From contig JAADJZ010000032.1 of NCBI GenBank assembly GCA_011032825.1, positions 62,001 through 126,000 on the forward strand: DNA of 64,000 bases, written 5' to 3'. Source of the DNA: Massariosphaeria phaeospora (lineage: Eukaryota > Ascomycota > Dothideomycetes > Pleosporales). Each line of letters opens with the position of its first letter. The first letter of the stretch is position 1. This document shows, one piece after another, positions 33,438-45,100 of this stretch. The notes under the pieces were generated by a model. It did no database searches. It saw only the letters and a program-made list of their open reading frames with translations, and was not told the DNA's origin. Made by a program: the position numbers and the translations under genes.

Positions 33438-36400
33438 ATGGCGGCCTCTCATCATTACCACCTGCCCAACGAGCCAGACGATGCTGACTCCGACCTCGAG
33501 CTCGATCTCGAAGAACTCGATCCCCTTGCCGCAACCTCGCGGTCCGCCGCATCCCCGGCCCGTCGTCAGTCGAAGGAATACAGGAAGCCATACCATGAGC
33601 TCGGCGCAAGGATACCGCTAAGGAATCTGAGGGTTGGGCGACTGCGGGGGAACCGGCGGCGGCAAGAGTCGGAAGATGAGGACCTTCGTGGATTAATGGA
33701 AGAGGAGAATGGCGCGAATCGGAATTCTGCGGGCAGTTCTGGGCAGTCTGGGGACGATGATGCGCCTCTCCTACCTTCTCATAGTACCCGGCCACACAAA
33801 CATCAACGACCTAGCGCTCTTTCACGGATTGGCTCCAACCTGCGGCTTCCCAGCTTCCTCTCCGCATCGGGAGCAAACACGCCCAAGAATTTGATGGGTG
33901 AGAGCGCCGGGGCTGAGTCGGACGCTGACGGGGAACATGATCCAACTACACAACGAACCATATCAGTGGGCCAGCTTCATGCCTCGCGCTTTCCCGCCAA
34001 TGCTGTCTCTAATGCAAAATACACGCCTTGGAGCTTTCTCCCACGCACTCTGTATAACGAATTCTCATTCTTCATCAACATGTATTTCTTGCTTGTAGCA
34101 TTATCGCAAATTATACCCGCCTTACGAATAGGCTATCTTTCGACCTACATCGCACCATTGGCGTTTGTCATCACCATTACGTTATCAAAGGAGGCGCTGG
34201 ATGACATTGCACGACGAAGAAGGGATGCTGAGGCAAATTCCGAACCCTACACCGTGCTCAAATTTGAAGAGAATCGCGCGGGGAATGGGCTTGCGCCAGG
34301 AAAAAGCTCGATTAGGAAACGAAAATTAAGAAAAGGCGCGCGGGGAGAAGGAGGTCGTCTGACGGATATCGAAGACGAAGAACAGGGGCTATCAACCACC
34401 AAAGGTCTGGCAACTGCGAGCTGCTGGGAGATAATAAAGCCCTCACGGAATCTGAAAGTCGGAGACGTCGTCAAGCTAGGCAAAGATCAGCGAGTGCCTG
34501 CAGATATGGTAATATTGAAGAGCTACTCGAGTGATAACGCCACCCCAGCAGCCACACAACCAAACATTCCAGACATATCCCCTACCTTAGTGGACGATAG
34601 GACGGATGGACTAACCAAACTGGTTAGCCAACCAACAAAGAGTGATACCTCTGCCGCTGCGGGAGCGTCTGGTGAAGCTTTCATTCGGACCGACCAACTG
34701 GACGGAGAAACTGACTGGAAACTACGACTTACTTCTCCACTGACCCAAAACCTTGATCTTGGTGAGTATACCCGGTTGAGAATCGTCGCAGGAAAGCCAG
34801 ACAGGAAAGTGAATGAGTTCTATGGCACCGTTGAACTTCAACCCAAATCGCAGCATCAGTACGATCCGCACAATCAAGAAGACCAGCCAATAACAGCAGA
34901 GCAAACTCAATCGGCCCCACTGAGTATCGATAATACGGTATGGGCCAACACAGTTCTTGCCTCAAGTTGCAGTGTTCTCGGTGTAGTCGTCTACACTGGA
35001 CCAGAGACTCGGCAGGCACTTTCCACTTCCCCGTCGCGATCCAAGACAGGCCTACTCGAATACGAAATCAACTCTTTAACGAAATTCTTATGCATTTTTA
35101 CACTATCCCTGTCTTTCGTCCTCGTAGCCTTAGCAGGATTTCGGAAAATCGATGGCCGACAATGGTACTCCTCCATGCTACGGTTCCTCATTCTCTTCTC
35201 AACAATCGTACCTGTCGGTCTACGTGTCAATCTGGACATGGGAAAATCGGTCTATGCCTGGTTCATCGAACACGATAAAAGTATACCTGGTACTGTGGTG
35301 CGCACGAGCACAATTCCTGAAGATTTAGGCCGAATAGAATACTTATTGAGCGACAAAACCGGTACTTTGACGCAGAACGGTATGTTTCAACTGCTCAATA
35401 CCCCTATCATTTTCTAATCGTCCGCAGAGATGGAAATGAAGAAGATCCACATTGGAACGGTATCGTATGCGAACGAAGCCATGGACGAAGTGTCATCCTA
35501 CGTCCAGCAAAGCTTTTCAACCCCAGCCGGAGAAGTAGCTTCCTTAGTTACACCTTCGTCCGCATATGTTGCACCCCTCACGTCCGCCACCCGTACACGA
35601 AGAGAGATAGGATCCCGTGTTCGCGACGTCGTTCTGGCGTTGGCACTTTGCCACAATGTGACACCTACCACAGATGAAGAGAATGGCGCAATTGTTACCA
35701 CATATCAGGCATCATCACCTGATGAGATTGCTATAGTGCGCTGGACTGAGAATGTTGGTTTGCGTCTTCTACAGCGTGACCGAGATTCTATGACCCTCCA
35801 GTCTTGCGGTAGTGGAGAAAGTCTTGTGCGCGTTCGCATCTTGAATGTATTCCCCTTCACATCAGAAGGCAAGAGAATGGGCATAGTGGTGAAATTCTAT
35901 CACGGGCCCATCTCATCTTCGTCGGTCGAAGATGGCGAAATCTGGTTTTACCAGAAGGGTGCTGATACTGTCATGGCCACCATTGTCGCGGCCAACGACT
36001 GGCTAGAAGAGGAGACCGCGAATATGGCCCGAGAAGGCCTCCGGACCCTCGTCGTCGGTCGCAAGAAGCTCTCAGCACAGAGTTATCAGGACTTTTCTGC
36101 AAAGCATAAGCAAGCATCCTTGGCGTTGCACAATCGCGACACTGTCGTTGCAGACGTCGTTAAAGAGTATCTTGAGAACGATTTGGAGCTTCTTGGAGTT
36201 ACAGGTGTCGAAGATAAGTTACAGAAAGACGTGAAGCCGTCCTTGGAGCTTCTCCGCAATGCCGGCATCAAGATCTGGATGTTGACAGGCGACAAAGTCG
36301 AAACCGCACGCTGCGTAGCCGTGAGCTCCAAGTTAGTAGCTCGAGGGCAGTACGTGCATACAATTGCAAAGAGTGAGTTTCCACCAGCCCAGATTATGTA

Positions 36401-37496
36401 TGTACTCCGATACTGACCTTTCGCAGTGAAACGCAAAGACCTCGCACACTCCTCGCTTGACTTCCTCCGCGGCAAAACCGACGCCTGCCTCCTCATCGAC
36501 GGCGAATCCCTCGCTCTTATGCTCACCCACTACCGCCAAGAATTCATCTCCATCGCCGTCCAGCTGCCTGCCGTCGTCGCCTGCCGCTGCTCGCCTACGC
36601 AAAAAGCCGACGTGGCGCTCTTAATCCGCGAATACACCAAGAAACGTGTATGCTGCATCGGCGACGGCGGCAACGACGTCTCGATGATCCAAGCCGCCGA
36701 CGTCGGCGTCGGCATCGTCGGAAAAGAGGGCCGGCAAGCCTCGCTCGCCGCCGATTTCTCCATCGAACAGTTCTGCTACCTGGTCAAGCTACTGGTGTGG
36801 CACGGCCGCAACTCGTACAAGCGCTCGGCGAAGCTCAGCCAGTTCGTCATCCACCGCGGCCTCATCATCTCCATCTGCCAGACCGTGTACAGCATCGCCT
36901 CGGCCTACGAGCCGAACGCGCTATACAAGGACTGGCTGCTGGTCGGCTACTCAACCGTGTACACGATGGCGCCCGTCTTCTCGCTCGTGCTCGACCGCGA
37001 CGTCGACGAGTCCGTCGCAAACCTCTACCCAGAACTCTACGCCGAGCTCAAGTCCGGGCGCTCACTCTCCTACAAGTCCTTCTTCATCTGGGTCCTCGTG
37101 TCCATCTACCAGGGCAGCATGATCCAAGGGCTCTCGCAGCTGCTCGTCGGCGTCGGCCCCAGCAGCACGGACCCCGCCGTCCCGGACTCGACCGCTTTCA
37201 AGAAAATGGTATCCGTGTCGTTCACCGTGCTCGTTATGAACGAGCTCATCATGGTGGCCATGGAGGTCACGACGTGGCACTGGCTCATGATTACTAGCAT
37301 CTGCGGCACCGCGGGCATTTACTTCGGTAGCGTGCCGTTCCTCGATCGCTACTTTGAGCTGGCGTTTGTGAGCAGTTTGGCGTTTTGGTGGAAGTTTTGC
37401 GTTATTGCGGCGGTTAGTCTGGTGCCGCCGTATGCGGCCAAGATTCTGGGGAGGACGTTGAGGCCGCCGAGCTATCGGAAGGTGAGGGGGATTTGA
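33438..37496 (+). CDS. neo1: P4-type ATPase phospholipid flippase, Neo1/ATP9 class
   Basis: Three exons, 33,438-35,379, 35,428-36,372 and 36,427-37,496, give 1,318 residues; introns are 48 and 54 bp. P4 hallmarks in order: LDGET in the actuator domain, DKTGTLTQNE (phosphorylated Asp at about 639, spanning intron 1), LTGDKVETA, and GDGGNDVSMIQAADVGVGI. Transmembrane pairs precede DGET (FSFFINMYFLLVALSQIIP) and follow the P domain (ICQTVYSIASAY onward), ending in the usual hydrophobic bundle. The acidic, basic-patched 200-residue N-terminal tail is longer than in yeast Neo1 (1,151 residues). Neo1 flips aminophospholipids in Golgi/endosomal membranes and is needed for Golgi-ER and endosomal traffic. 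Orthology to Neo1 rather than Drs2/Dnf rests on recognition of the N-domain and C-terminal sequence. Confidence 0.93.
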
Positions 37497-38600
37497 GAGG
37501 GGGAATGGGAGGAACTGACGGGGAGGTGGGAGGGTCGTATGCTTTTTGTCTTTGTTATTCTTGCGTGGGTTGGGCTGCATAGCGTAGTTCTATTCTTTCT
37601 TCGTGCCGGTCATGTCATGTCGTCATGCCCCCTGCTGCGCCGCTCACTGTGTTGCTAACGATGTTGCCAAAGCCTTTGACGCGACATCGCTCTCCCACTC
37701 CCCTTACATGCATGCCCGACAACATACATCCTACACCCCCAGTCTCTGCCCCCATGCCTCTACCCTCCAATCCCATATACCAAATACCGCAACCCTCCCC
37801 TCTCCAAACCCCTGCATCGACAACACCCACTATGCTAGCTACACTACCGCTTTGTAACAACAGTAGTGTCCTGTCTACCTATTTCTAGAAACGCCTAGGT
37901 AGGCAAAAGGATCGATCTGTCTAGCCTAATACCGCACTCCCAGCTATGCAGCCTCTTCGAAGGCCGAAATCGGCAACACCTAGTATGCTGGATACAGTAC
38001 GTCTTTGTAACGATAGAAGTAGGCCGTCTATCTATTGCTGGAAAGTTGTAGGCAGGTAAAAGGATCGCGTAAAGTTCTCTTTTTTAGCAATAATCTCTAC
38101 TATAAACCGTAACCTAACGCGTACCTACGTAAATCTACTATATCTTCTCTACAAAGCTCTGCAAAGACAACACCTAGTATGCTGGATACAGTACGTCTTT
38201 CTAACGACAGAAGTTATAGACAATACTCTGTATGCTGGATACAGTATAGCTTTGAAACGACAGGAGTAGCCTGTCTGCCTGTTGCTGAAAACTTGTAGGT
38301 TGGCAAGAGGATCGCCGGAAGCTCATATCGGCAGGGTCATGATTTTTCAGCCAGGCTAGAGAGGGGAGATGCGCTTGCTACGTGCGCGATAGCACACGCC
38401 AAGGAACGGAATGAACGGAAAGAGAAACACACCCGGTTTGCAAGTATGGATTGCTGAGCTAGATGGATGGATACTTATATATGTTCTTTCCAAGTACAAA
38501 GTATATTCTCTAATCCCTTGCTGTCTTCAAGCGACGCGAAAAAATGCAGCTATATATACGTCCATGTCTAGATAAAAATGTCCCACCACGAGAAGCCGGA
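37497..38600. other. Convergent intergenic region with a degenerate ~97-bp repeat
   Basis: Separates the 3' ends of the flippase (+) and CLPTM1-family (-) genes. It contains the repeat array described at 37,818-38,316, interrupted by an AT-rich patch (about 38,066-38,160) resembling the RIP-decayed sequence in the left island. No gene is supported here. Confidence 0.6.
37818..38316. repeat. Degenerate ~97-bp repeat, three full copies and one partial
   Basis: Copies lie at about 37,818-37,913, 37,973-38,068, 38,166-38,215 (partial) and 38,218-38,316. Shared landmarks in order are CAACACCTAGTATGCTGG, ATACAGTACGTCTTTGTAAC, a GTCTxxCTxTTGCTG-like block, GTAGGxxGGxAA and GGATCG. Copies differ by many single-base changes and spacing is irregular, so this is not a clean minisatellite. 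No coding capacity. It could be the remnant of a small non-autonomous mobile element inserted repeatedly. Confidence 0.75.
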
Positions 38601-40650
38601 TTACTTCCTCCTCCTCCCCTCGCCCTTCTTCTGACTGCCCGTAGCCTGCGCCTGCGCCTGCGCCACATCCTTTTCGTTCTTCTCGGGGACCTTGGGCGCC
38701 TTATCCGCCTCCGGCGCAGCAGCAATAGGCTTATTCGCCATCTTCTCCTCCTCCTCCTCGTCATCGCCGCCCTGGCCGAATTCGTTGACGCGCGTGTAGT
38801 CGACCTTATACATGTACGTCTGGTACAGGTAGACGAAGAAAATGATATCGTCGCGCAGGGTCGCGAGCCGGTGCAGCGTGGGCATCTTGATGGTGAAGGC
38901 GAAGAGGTCGTCGATGAAGGTGTTGAGGAACTTGTATGTCATGGCTCGGCCGGCCATGTGGGCGACCGACTTCAGCCGGTAGTTGATGTAGAGGGAGGGC
39001 ACCATCATTAGAAACCCGTACGCGTACACGGAACCGACAAGCGTGGTGATGATGAACGAGTACCATGATTTGTGGGTGTCGTAGATGAGCGAGTAGACAG
39101 CGTAGGCGCCGAGAAGCGGGACGGCGACCCAGTATAGGTACCTGAACGCGATTTGGTCGTATTCCTGAGTTTTCTTCTCTGTCTCGCTGAGGACATGCTT
39201 GTCCTCGAAGGCCACTGTGTACGGCAACAGTGATCCTGGTGCTGTTGGTCGAACACGAACGTTGACACTTTTCGTGACCTTCCATGCTTCGATCGCAATG
39301 CTCATGCCCTGACCAAACAGAATCATCCAGGATGTGCTCTCGTTGTTGTCCATGAGATATAAGAAGATGATGGTCTGCATAATGACGTTTGCAAGGATAG
39401 TACGGACTGATGTTCCGACGTTGTCTTTCTTCTTGCGCCAATGGGCTACGTCGTTCTTGAAGGCGAGCATTTCGAACACCATATGGAAGAGGGATACGAC
39501 GGCCGTCAAAGCTAGGAGATACGAGTTGCTGTCAATTAGTATTTCTTTGAACATCTCCATCTCGGTACCGTCGCCCCCAGTCGGGGAGCCTTTACCTGCT
39601 GCGGCCGCAGCAGCTTGCGAGCGTATGTTTTCTTCCATAGAGGCATACATACTGAACTTCCAATTGGCTAGGTTATTCAGACTAACGTGGAATGGAAGGG
39701 TGGTGACAGTGTCGTTGAGTTCAATCATCTGCTTCTTGAGCTGCCAGAAAGTGTTTGTGAACATGATCGGATAGTACCATCCATGTTGACCACTAGCATC
39801 ACGAGCACCCGTGGACTCGAGCTGGATAAAAGACCTGGGTCCAGGATGTATAGCTGGGTAGTTGATGACGCCAGCATCAGGGATCATGGAGATGCTGAAG
39901 TTGGAGTGATAGTACGAGCCAACGATCTTGGGCGCCTTCTTCTCCTCCTCTGTCTCCACGGCGTCTTTTTCCGGCATATCAGACAGCAGATTGCGAGTCT
40001 TCGCGATCCTCTTTTTGGGCAGGTACTGTGACAACGGTCGAACGAAATGGTACGCCTTGGTGATGTCGTAGCCGGGAGCCGTGGGGTCAAGCACGCTGCC
40101 ACTCTGTCCAATATAGAAATGCGCAAACAGGGTCGCGTTGAGTTGGACAGCCTTCGGGACGGTAAACTCAGCATGGATCTCTCTGTTCTCACTGTAGTCT
40201 CCGAGGATGAAGCTCTCCTCGTTGATCAACATGGAGTCCTTGGGCACCGACTTCAGCGCCGGCATGGCGAGCGAGGGCGCGATGTACATGGAGATATCCA
40301 GCTCGGTGCCCTGCGCCCACATAGGAGCGACGTTATGCGGGATTGGGCTGTAGATGCCATCGGCGCTCAACTGGTGAGGGCGGTCTGCGTACGCCGGAAT
40401 CTGCACATTGCTGCTGGCAACCGTGGCGCCCTTTGCGGGATCGGTGGTCTTTTGGGCCTGAGGGAGTAGGTTCTTGGTGGCGAACTGGATGAGGAGGAAG
40501 ATACCCGCGCTTTGCACTACAGTCCGTAATATCTGGAGTTGAGTACGTCGCTGGTTAGCGATGGAGGGGATTGTGTCGCGCTGGCGAGAGAAGACATACT
40601 TTGCCATATCCACCACCGTCCTGTTGTGCTTCTTGTCGTGTCTCGGGCAT
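38601..40650 (-). CDS. CLPTM1 (cleft lip and palate transmembrane 1) family protein
   Basis: Two exons: 40,600-40,650 (MPETRQEAQQDGGGYGK) and 38,601-40,532, giving 660 residues. The intron (67 bp, GTATGT start, GCTAAC branch site) is supported because the in-frame exon junction restores a CLPTM1-like N-terminus. Starting instead at the ATG at 40,616 would read through the intron. A signal-anchor segment (about residues 22-36) leads into a large lumenal domain (YIAPSLAMP, YYHSNFSISMIPD, WYYPIMFTNTFW), followed by several membrane segments (YLLALTAVVSLFHMVFEML onward) and a conserved FIDDLFAFTIKMPT block. The tail is acidic then Lys-rich. Human CLPTM1L acts as an ER lipid scramblase for GPI synthesis and CLPTM1 retains receptors in the ER; the fungal role is not settled. 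Confidence 0.9.
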
Positions 40651-41053
40651 AACTGCTGATTCAGACTGCGAGAATCCGAGTCGAGAGGCTACTCAGTTGG
40701 TTGATGGAAGTCAGTCAGTCCGCGGTGCCCGGGATATTGCTGAAGACCGCTGGCGCAATTGCTTCCGCGGTCCCGCCGTCTCCAGCCACTGGTTTGCGCC
40801 ACCAGCGGCTGAGCGGCTCCCTGCACATGCACGTCACCTCCTCCAGCTGGAGATGGTCGACTCCATTAGGATTATTGGACATTGGATGAAATAGTTGCCT
40901 GTGTGACTCAATACCTTCACCCCGACGCTAGCCGTCCTTTAACTTCCACTTTACCCTCACTCTTTTCTTTCCGACTTCCATCCCCTTCATATCCAATTCC
41001 CAGGTCCCCATTCACCATACCCACACCCTCCAGATACTAGACAATCCCTCACC
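40651..41053. promoter_or_regulatory. Divergent promoter, CLPTM1-family and LOG-family genes
   Basis: About 400 bp between the start codons at 40,650 (-) and 41,054 (+). A pyrimidine-rich stretch (about 40,930-41,045) precedes the LOG-family ATG, as is common in fungal core promoters. No TATA box stands out. Confidence 0.5.
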
Positions 41054-41782
41054 ATGGCTTCCACCACGACCACCACCAAGAAGCAGCCCGTGCTCTGCGT
41101 GTTGTAAGTCCACCCCCATCATCAAAAGACCTCGCAAACCCGCAGACTAACAGTCCCCAGCTGCGGCGCCTCAGGCGGGACCTCCCCCGTGCACCTCGAA
41201 GCCGCGCGCGCCCTCGCCAAAGTCATGCACGCCAACAACATCCACCTCGTGTACGGCGGCGGCACCGTCGGCCTCATGGGCGAAGTGGCACGCACGCTGG
41301 TCTCGCTCTCGGGCCCCGACTCCGTACACGGCATCATCCCGCTCCCCCTCGTCGAACACGAGCAGAACACCGACCCCGCCAACCCGACCACCCACAAGAT
41401 CGACGTGAGCATCTTCGGCCGCACCACCATCGTCAAGGACATGCACACGCGCAAGCGGCTGATGGCGCGCGAGGTCATGGACGGCGGCCCGGGCGGCGGC
41501 TTCGTTGCGCTGAGCGGCGGCTACGGCACGCTGGAGGAGCTGATGGAGATCACGACGTGGAACCAGCTGGGCATCCACGACATGCCCGTGATCGTGTATA
41601 ACGTGGATGGCTACTGGAGCGGCCTGATCGACTGGGTCAAGAACGCCGTGTCGTCGGGCTTCATTGCGCCGACGAATGCAGGCATCTTGGTCGAGGCACT
41701 GAGCGCGGACGAGGTGCTGACGTGCGTCAAGGAGTACAAGATCGCTCCCGGACGCATGAATCTGACTTGGGATGAGCAGTAG
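41054..41782 (+). CDS. LOG-family (lysine decarboxylase-like fold) phosphoribohydrolase
   Basis: Two exons, 41,054-41,103 and 41,161-41,782, give 223 residues; the intron is 57 bp. VLCVFCGASGGTSP at the N-terminus and VYGGGTVGLMG are the nucleotide-binding start of the LOG fold. MHTRKRLM and SGGYGTLEEL are the two active-site motifs. In plants LOG enzymes release active cytokinin bases from riboside 5'-monophosphates; fungal relatives are linked to cytokinin production or general purine-nucleotide cleavage. The usual PGGxGTxxE motif has Ser in place of Pro here, which I believe many ascomycete homologues share. The catalytic Arg and Glu are kept. No signal peptide, so cytosolic. The family call is firm; the substrate is not. 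Confidence 0.9.
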
Positions 41783-42933
41783 GAGGGGCCTTGCAGTCTG
41801 GGCGTGCTTTTATACGGAGTATCATGCATGGCTGGCGAGGTTCTGGCTCTTCTGGAGTACAGCATTGGGTTTTGCTTTACACGATCAACGACACGGCCAA
41901 CACTTATGAACTGGCCCTTATCAAGCAAGCGGGAGTTTGACTTGCAATCTAGCATTGTGCAAAAGGGCACTATCTGCATCTTTCGGCGATGGCATCTAGA
42001 CTCTCGGGCCTCGGCGATTCAAATACATATTACATGAACCAATTTAACTCTTATCCATGTTAAAAATGACCTTGAGCTTACGCGACAGCACGACAAAGCC
42101 CCCTTGCCCCCCATGACTTGCAGTATGTAGAAGCCTCAAAGGGTACCCGTGGCCTCCAAGCTCCTTTCTATTGAGCGTCTCTGACCTCAGGCTGTATATA
42201 CCGTTTAGCAGTATCCCGCTTGGAGTTTGCACATAATGCATGACCTAACTTACCATCGAAAACCTATGCGTAACCTCTAAAGTTAGAAAACTAGACCTGC
42301 TTACCCGTGAGTTTGAGTATACCTAGGTATTGCAAGGCAAGTAGTCCGTGATATCCACTATCCGATATAAACATGCTAGACCGCACGAACCAACAAAAGG
42401 TCGCTCATCACACCATCACTCGCATCAAGATCCTGTTGTAAACGTATAGAAAGACTTTTTGATTTATCATCCCTGGTGGACTTGAAGACTATGGGAGCGA
42501 GCAGCCGAAAATGGGCTACTGTCGTAGTTATACACAAGCTAGGCTCGGTCCTTGGTCAAGCTAAGGACATGAGTGATTTTTGACACTCCCGGCTAGAGAA
42601 AGGAAAGAGAACCGGAAGCCTCAGCAGAAGATAGCTGGCCTTGCCCGAAGTTGTAGGTCGCCCAGAGCACCTCAACGCCATGCAATGAATCGAAGAACAG
42701 GACCACACAGTTGAAGTATGCTACAAACCGGCCGCCCACTGTAACTTCGGAAAAGGGAAAAAGTTGATTGGATGGATAAGGATGCCATATGCCATGCCGC
42801 TGTTGGTCATACAGGTACTGACGCGCATGCAGTACATGCAGTACATGCACTAGTGCGTTTTGTTGAATCAAGTTAAATCCTGCCACTACATCCTTCGGTC
42901 CTGGGAAACATAGGTTGGAAAGGACAAGTCATG
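41783..42933. other. Convergent intergenic region, LOG-family and Seb1-type genes
   Basis: 1.15 kb between two 3' ends, with no supported gene. A 9-bp unit (CATGCAGTA) is repeated two and a half times at about 42,827-42,849. Otherwise it is unremarkable. Confidence 0.55.
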
Positions 42934-45100
42934 TTAGAAGCCTGGAAGCTGGAAGCCAAATCCGGGAACAGCAGGAGGAACTGCAACGACGGGTTCAGGG
43001 CGAGGTGAGATGCGGCGAGGCTCGTGCACTTGGGATCGATCCTGTTTGCGGAAGCGTGCACCCCCTTCGTACGCTCCTCGGGAGTTGGAATTGTTCGACC
43101 CACGGCCCCTGCCAGCAGCCTCTGGCGGGACACGTCGGCTAATAGCTGTAGTGTGTTAGGAGATTAGACGCGAGTGTCTGGGAAATCATACCTTTGGAAG
43201 ATACTCCGGCGCCGATCTCGATATCCGGCTCTTCGATGACCATACCCCCCTCGAGGGCTCGCCCACCCGTTCCACCATATTCAGCTGTTGACACCCACTT
43301 TCGATCGGCGTCAGTGAGGCGCGAAATTGGAATGACGCTGACACCAGAAGCATAGTCACTGCAGTCCCGGGGCCCAAATCCGACACCCCAACGAGTCTGC
43401 GCATTGAGTTAGCATTGTCATTTCTCTAGGAAAGAGCACTTACCTGACGAGCTTTGGATAAAGCGGAGGGATCTGCCAGGTTGTCCATACCCTCTTTTGC
43501 AGAGATTGCATCGCGGCGGTTTACCATCTTGACAAATGCATGTCGCTTGTCCTGATTGACGATACATGTTTGAACTTTACCAAAGCGACTGAAGATGTTT
43601 CGAATCTCACTTTCAGTTCCGCTCGCACCACCTACGAACAAGGTGCGGCTAAGGACTCTTATGCTGTCACGTGGCAGAGTGGAGTCCCACTCCATGAACT
43701 TTCCTTGACCATTACGAGACAAACTGCCAGTTGGGCTAGAGAGGCGTCGCTGCGAAGGCGGCGAACGTTGGCGATACTCATTACGGTCATTTCGAGCTCC
43801 GCGATTCCTGCCGCGGTTGCGACCACGCTCACCCCGTTCTTGACGGTTTGCTGCATTGCCTTCAGAAACTGCACTCGGGTCGTAAACACCATATGTTGGA
43901 CTATCGCGACGATTCGGCGGTGATCTACGAATGGGAGAGCGACTACGAGCGCGGTAAACAGGGGAGCGGCTGCGCTCCCGGTATCTATTACCCATCTGTT
44001 CATATCGGTCATGCTGAGTGCCGTTCTGTTGAACAGGCTGGGGCTGAGGTACTGGAGGTTGTTGTGGGAGAAGCGGCATGTTGTTGCCGCCGCTCTGGGC
44101 TGCTAAAGCCTGTAGGATCATAATTCCTTGCTCCGGGGGGATAGTCCGGTTGGTTATAGCTACCATGATCTGATTGGCAAGATCACCCATCTGAGCCGGT
44201 AGGACAGGGAGGGGACCTTGTCCATTTGTTGGAGCAACTGATGGTGGTGGTAAAAATCCAGGAGGCGGCGGTGGAGCAGCTATATTCTGCGGGAACACCG
44301 AAGCAGGCGGGGCTGGTGGCATGATATTAGTCTGAGCATTCTGCTGTCCCAAATTTGCGAGAGCAGCAAGCAGAGCCCCTGCGTCCTGTGGAACTACAGT
44401 GGGAGCGGGTGGTGCAATGGGCTGTGAGTTAGCCGGTCTTCCAAAGGCGTTGGAAGCTGCTTGGCTCTTAGGCGGATCGCCAGGCGGCGTAAAACTCTCT
44501 GTGCAGATCGATTAAGACAAAACCATGCCAATAAAAGTTCCGCAGGGGGTGGAGAAGGCTTACTGTCTTGAGGCTTGCTCAACTGCTGCTTAAAGCCGGT
44601 AAGCATTGGGACGGGGAATGTTTGCGCGCGTTCCCAGATGTCCACCAACTTCGAGATCTTCTCTTTCTGGTTCTCTGGCGCCGACTGGATCGAGGCTGTC
44701 ATCAAGCCCGGTAGCGCATCGGCTATCTTCTGCGCGCCCGAAGCAAACGTGCCAGGTGCAGCATTCTTCGAGACCGCCTGACCCGCTACTCTGGCCTTTT
44801 CCATCCACTGCCTGACTACCGAGTCTATCACATACAGCACGCCTAGCTTGTGTGTATCCGGGCTTTTCACGAACTGCTGGACGATTTTCTGGACGATGAC
44901 CGCATCTGACTAGAATGGGAGTAGACGCTTAGTATGAATTCAAATGCGGGAAGACTGTAAAGGCCGCACAGCCAGCATACCTGGACGTTTTCGACGCACT
45001 GCTTCGTGATGGTCTCGATCTTAGTCTTAGTGACGCCGGGCGGTTTCAGGGCCAGCAAAGATTGCAGATGCGTCTCCAGTTCCTCCATCGCTGCCATCAT
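42934..45100 (-). CDS. seb1: CID-RRM RNA-binding transcription termination factor, Seb1/Nrd1 type
   Basis: Five exons: 44,981-45,100; 44,564-44,909; 43,444-44,498; 43,192-43,396; 42,934-43,145, giving 645 residues. Residues 1 to about 155 form a CTD-interaction domain (ETHLQSLLALKPPGVTKTKI, VLYVIDSVVRQW, LVDIWERAQTFP). A Pro/Gln-rich linker and an Arg/Ser/Gly-rich stretch follow. From about residue 430 an RRM (SRTLFVGG as RNP2-like, HAFVKM as RNP1-like) continues into WGVGFGPRDC and EYGGTGG, the extended Seb1/Nrd1 RNA-binding module. In fission yeast Seb1 binds the Ser2-phosphorylated Pol II CTD and nascent RNA to direct poly(A)-site choice; budding yeast Nrd1 terminates ncRNAs. The tail (AVPGFGFQLPGF) is Arg/Gly- then Pro-rich. 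Intron phases all agree. Confidence 0.92.

Noticed and set aside
36650..37297. 215-codon forward frame inside the flippase gene
   Set aside because: Arg-rich out-of-frame shadow of the GC-rich last flippase exon, whose own frame carries the P4-ATPase motifs.
37497..38600. tRNA or small RNA gene in the repeat region
   Set aside because: No cloverleaf-compatible arms or Pol III A and B boxes could be found by eye.
38806..39441. 211-codon reverse frame within the CLPTM1-family gene
   Set aside because: Same strand but another phase than the conserved membrane protein; no family similarity.
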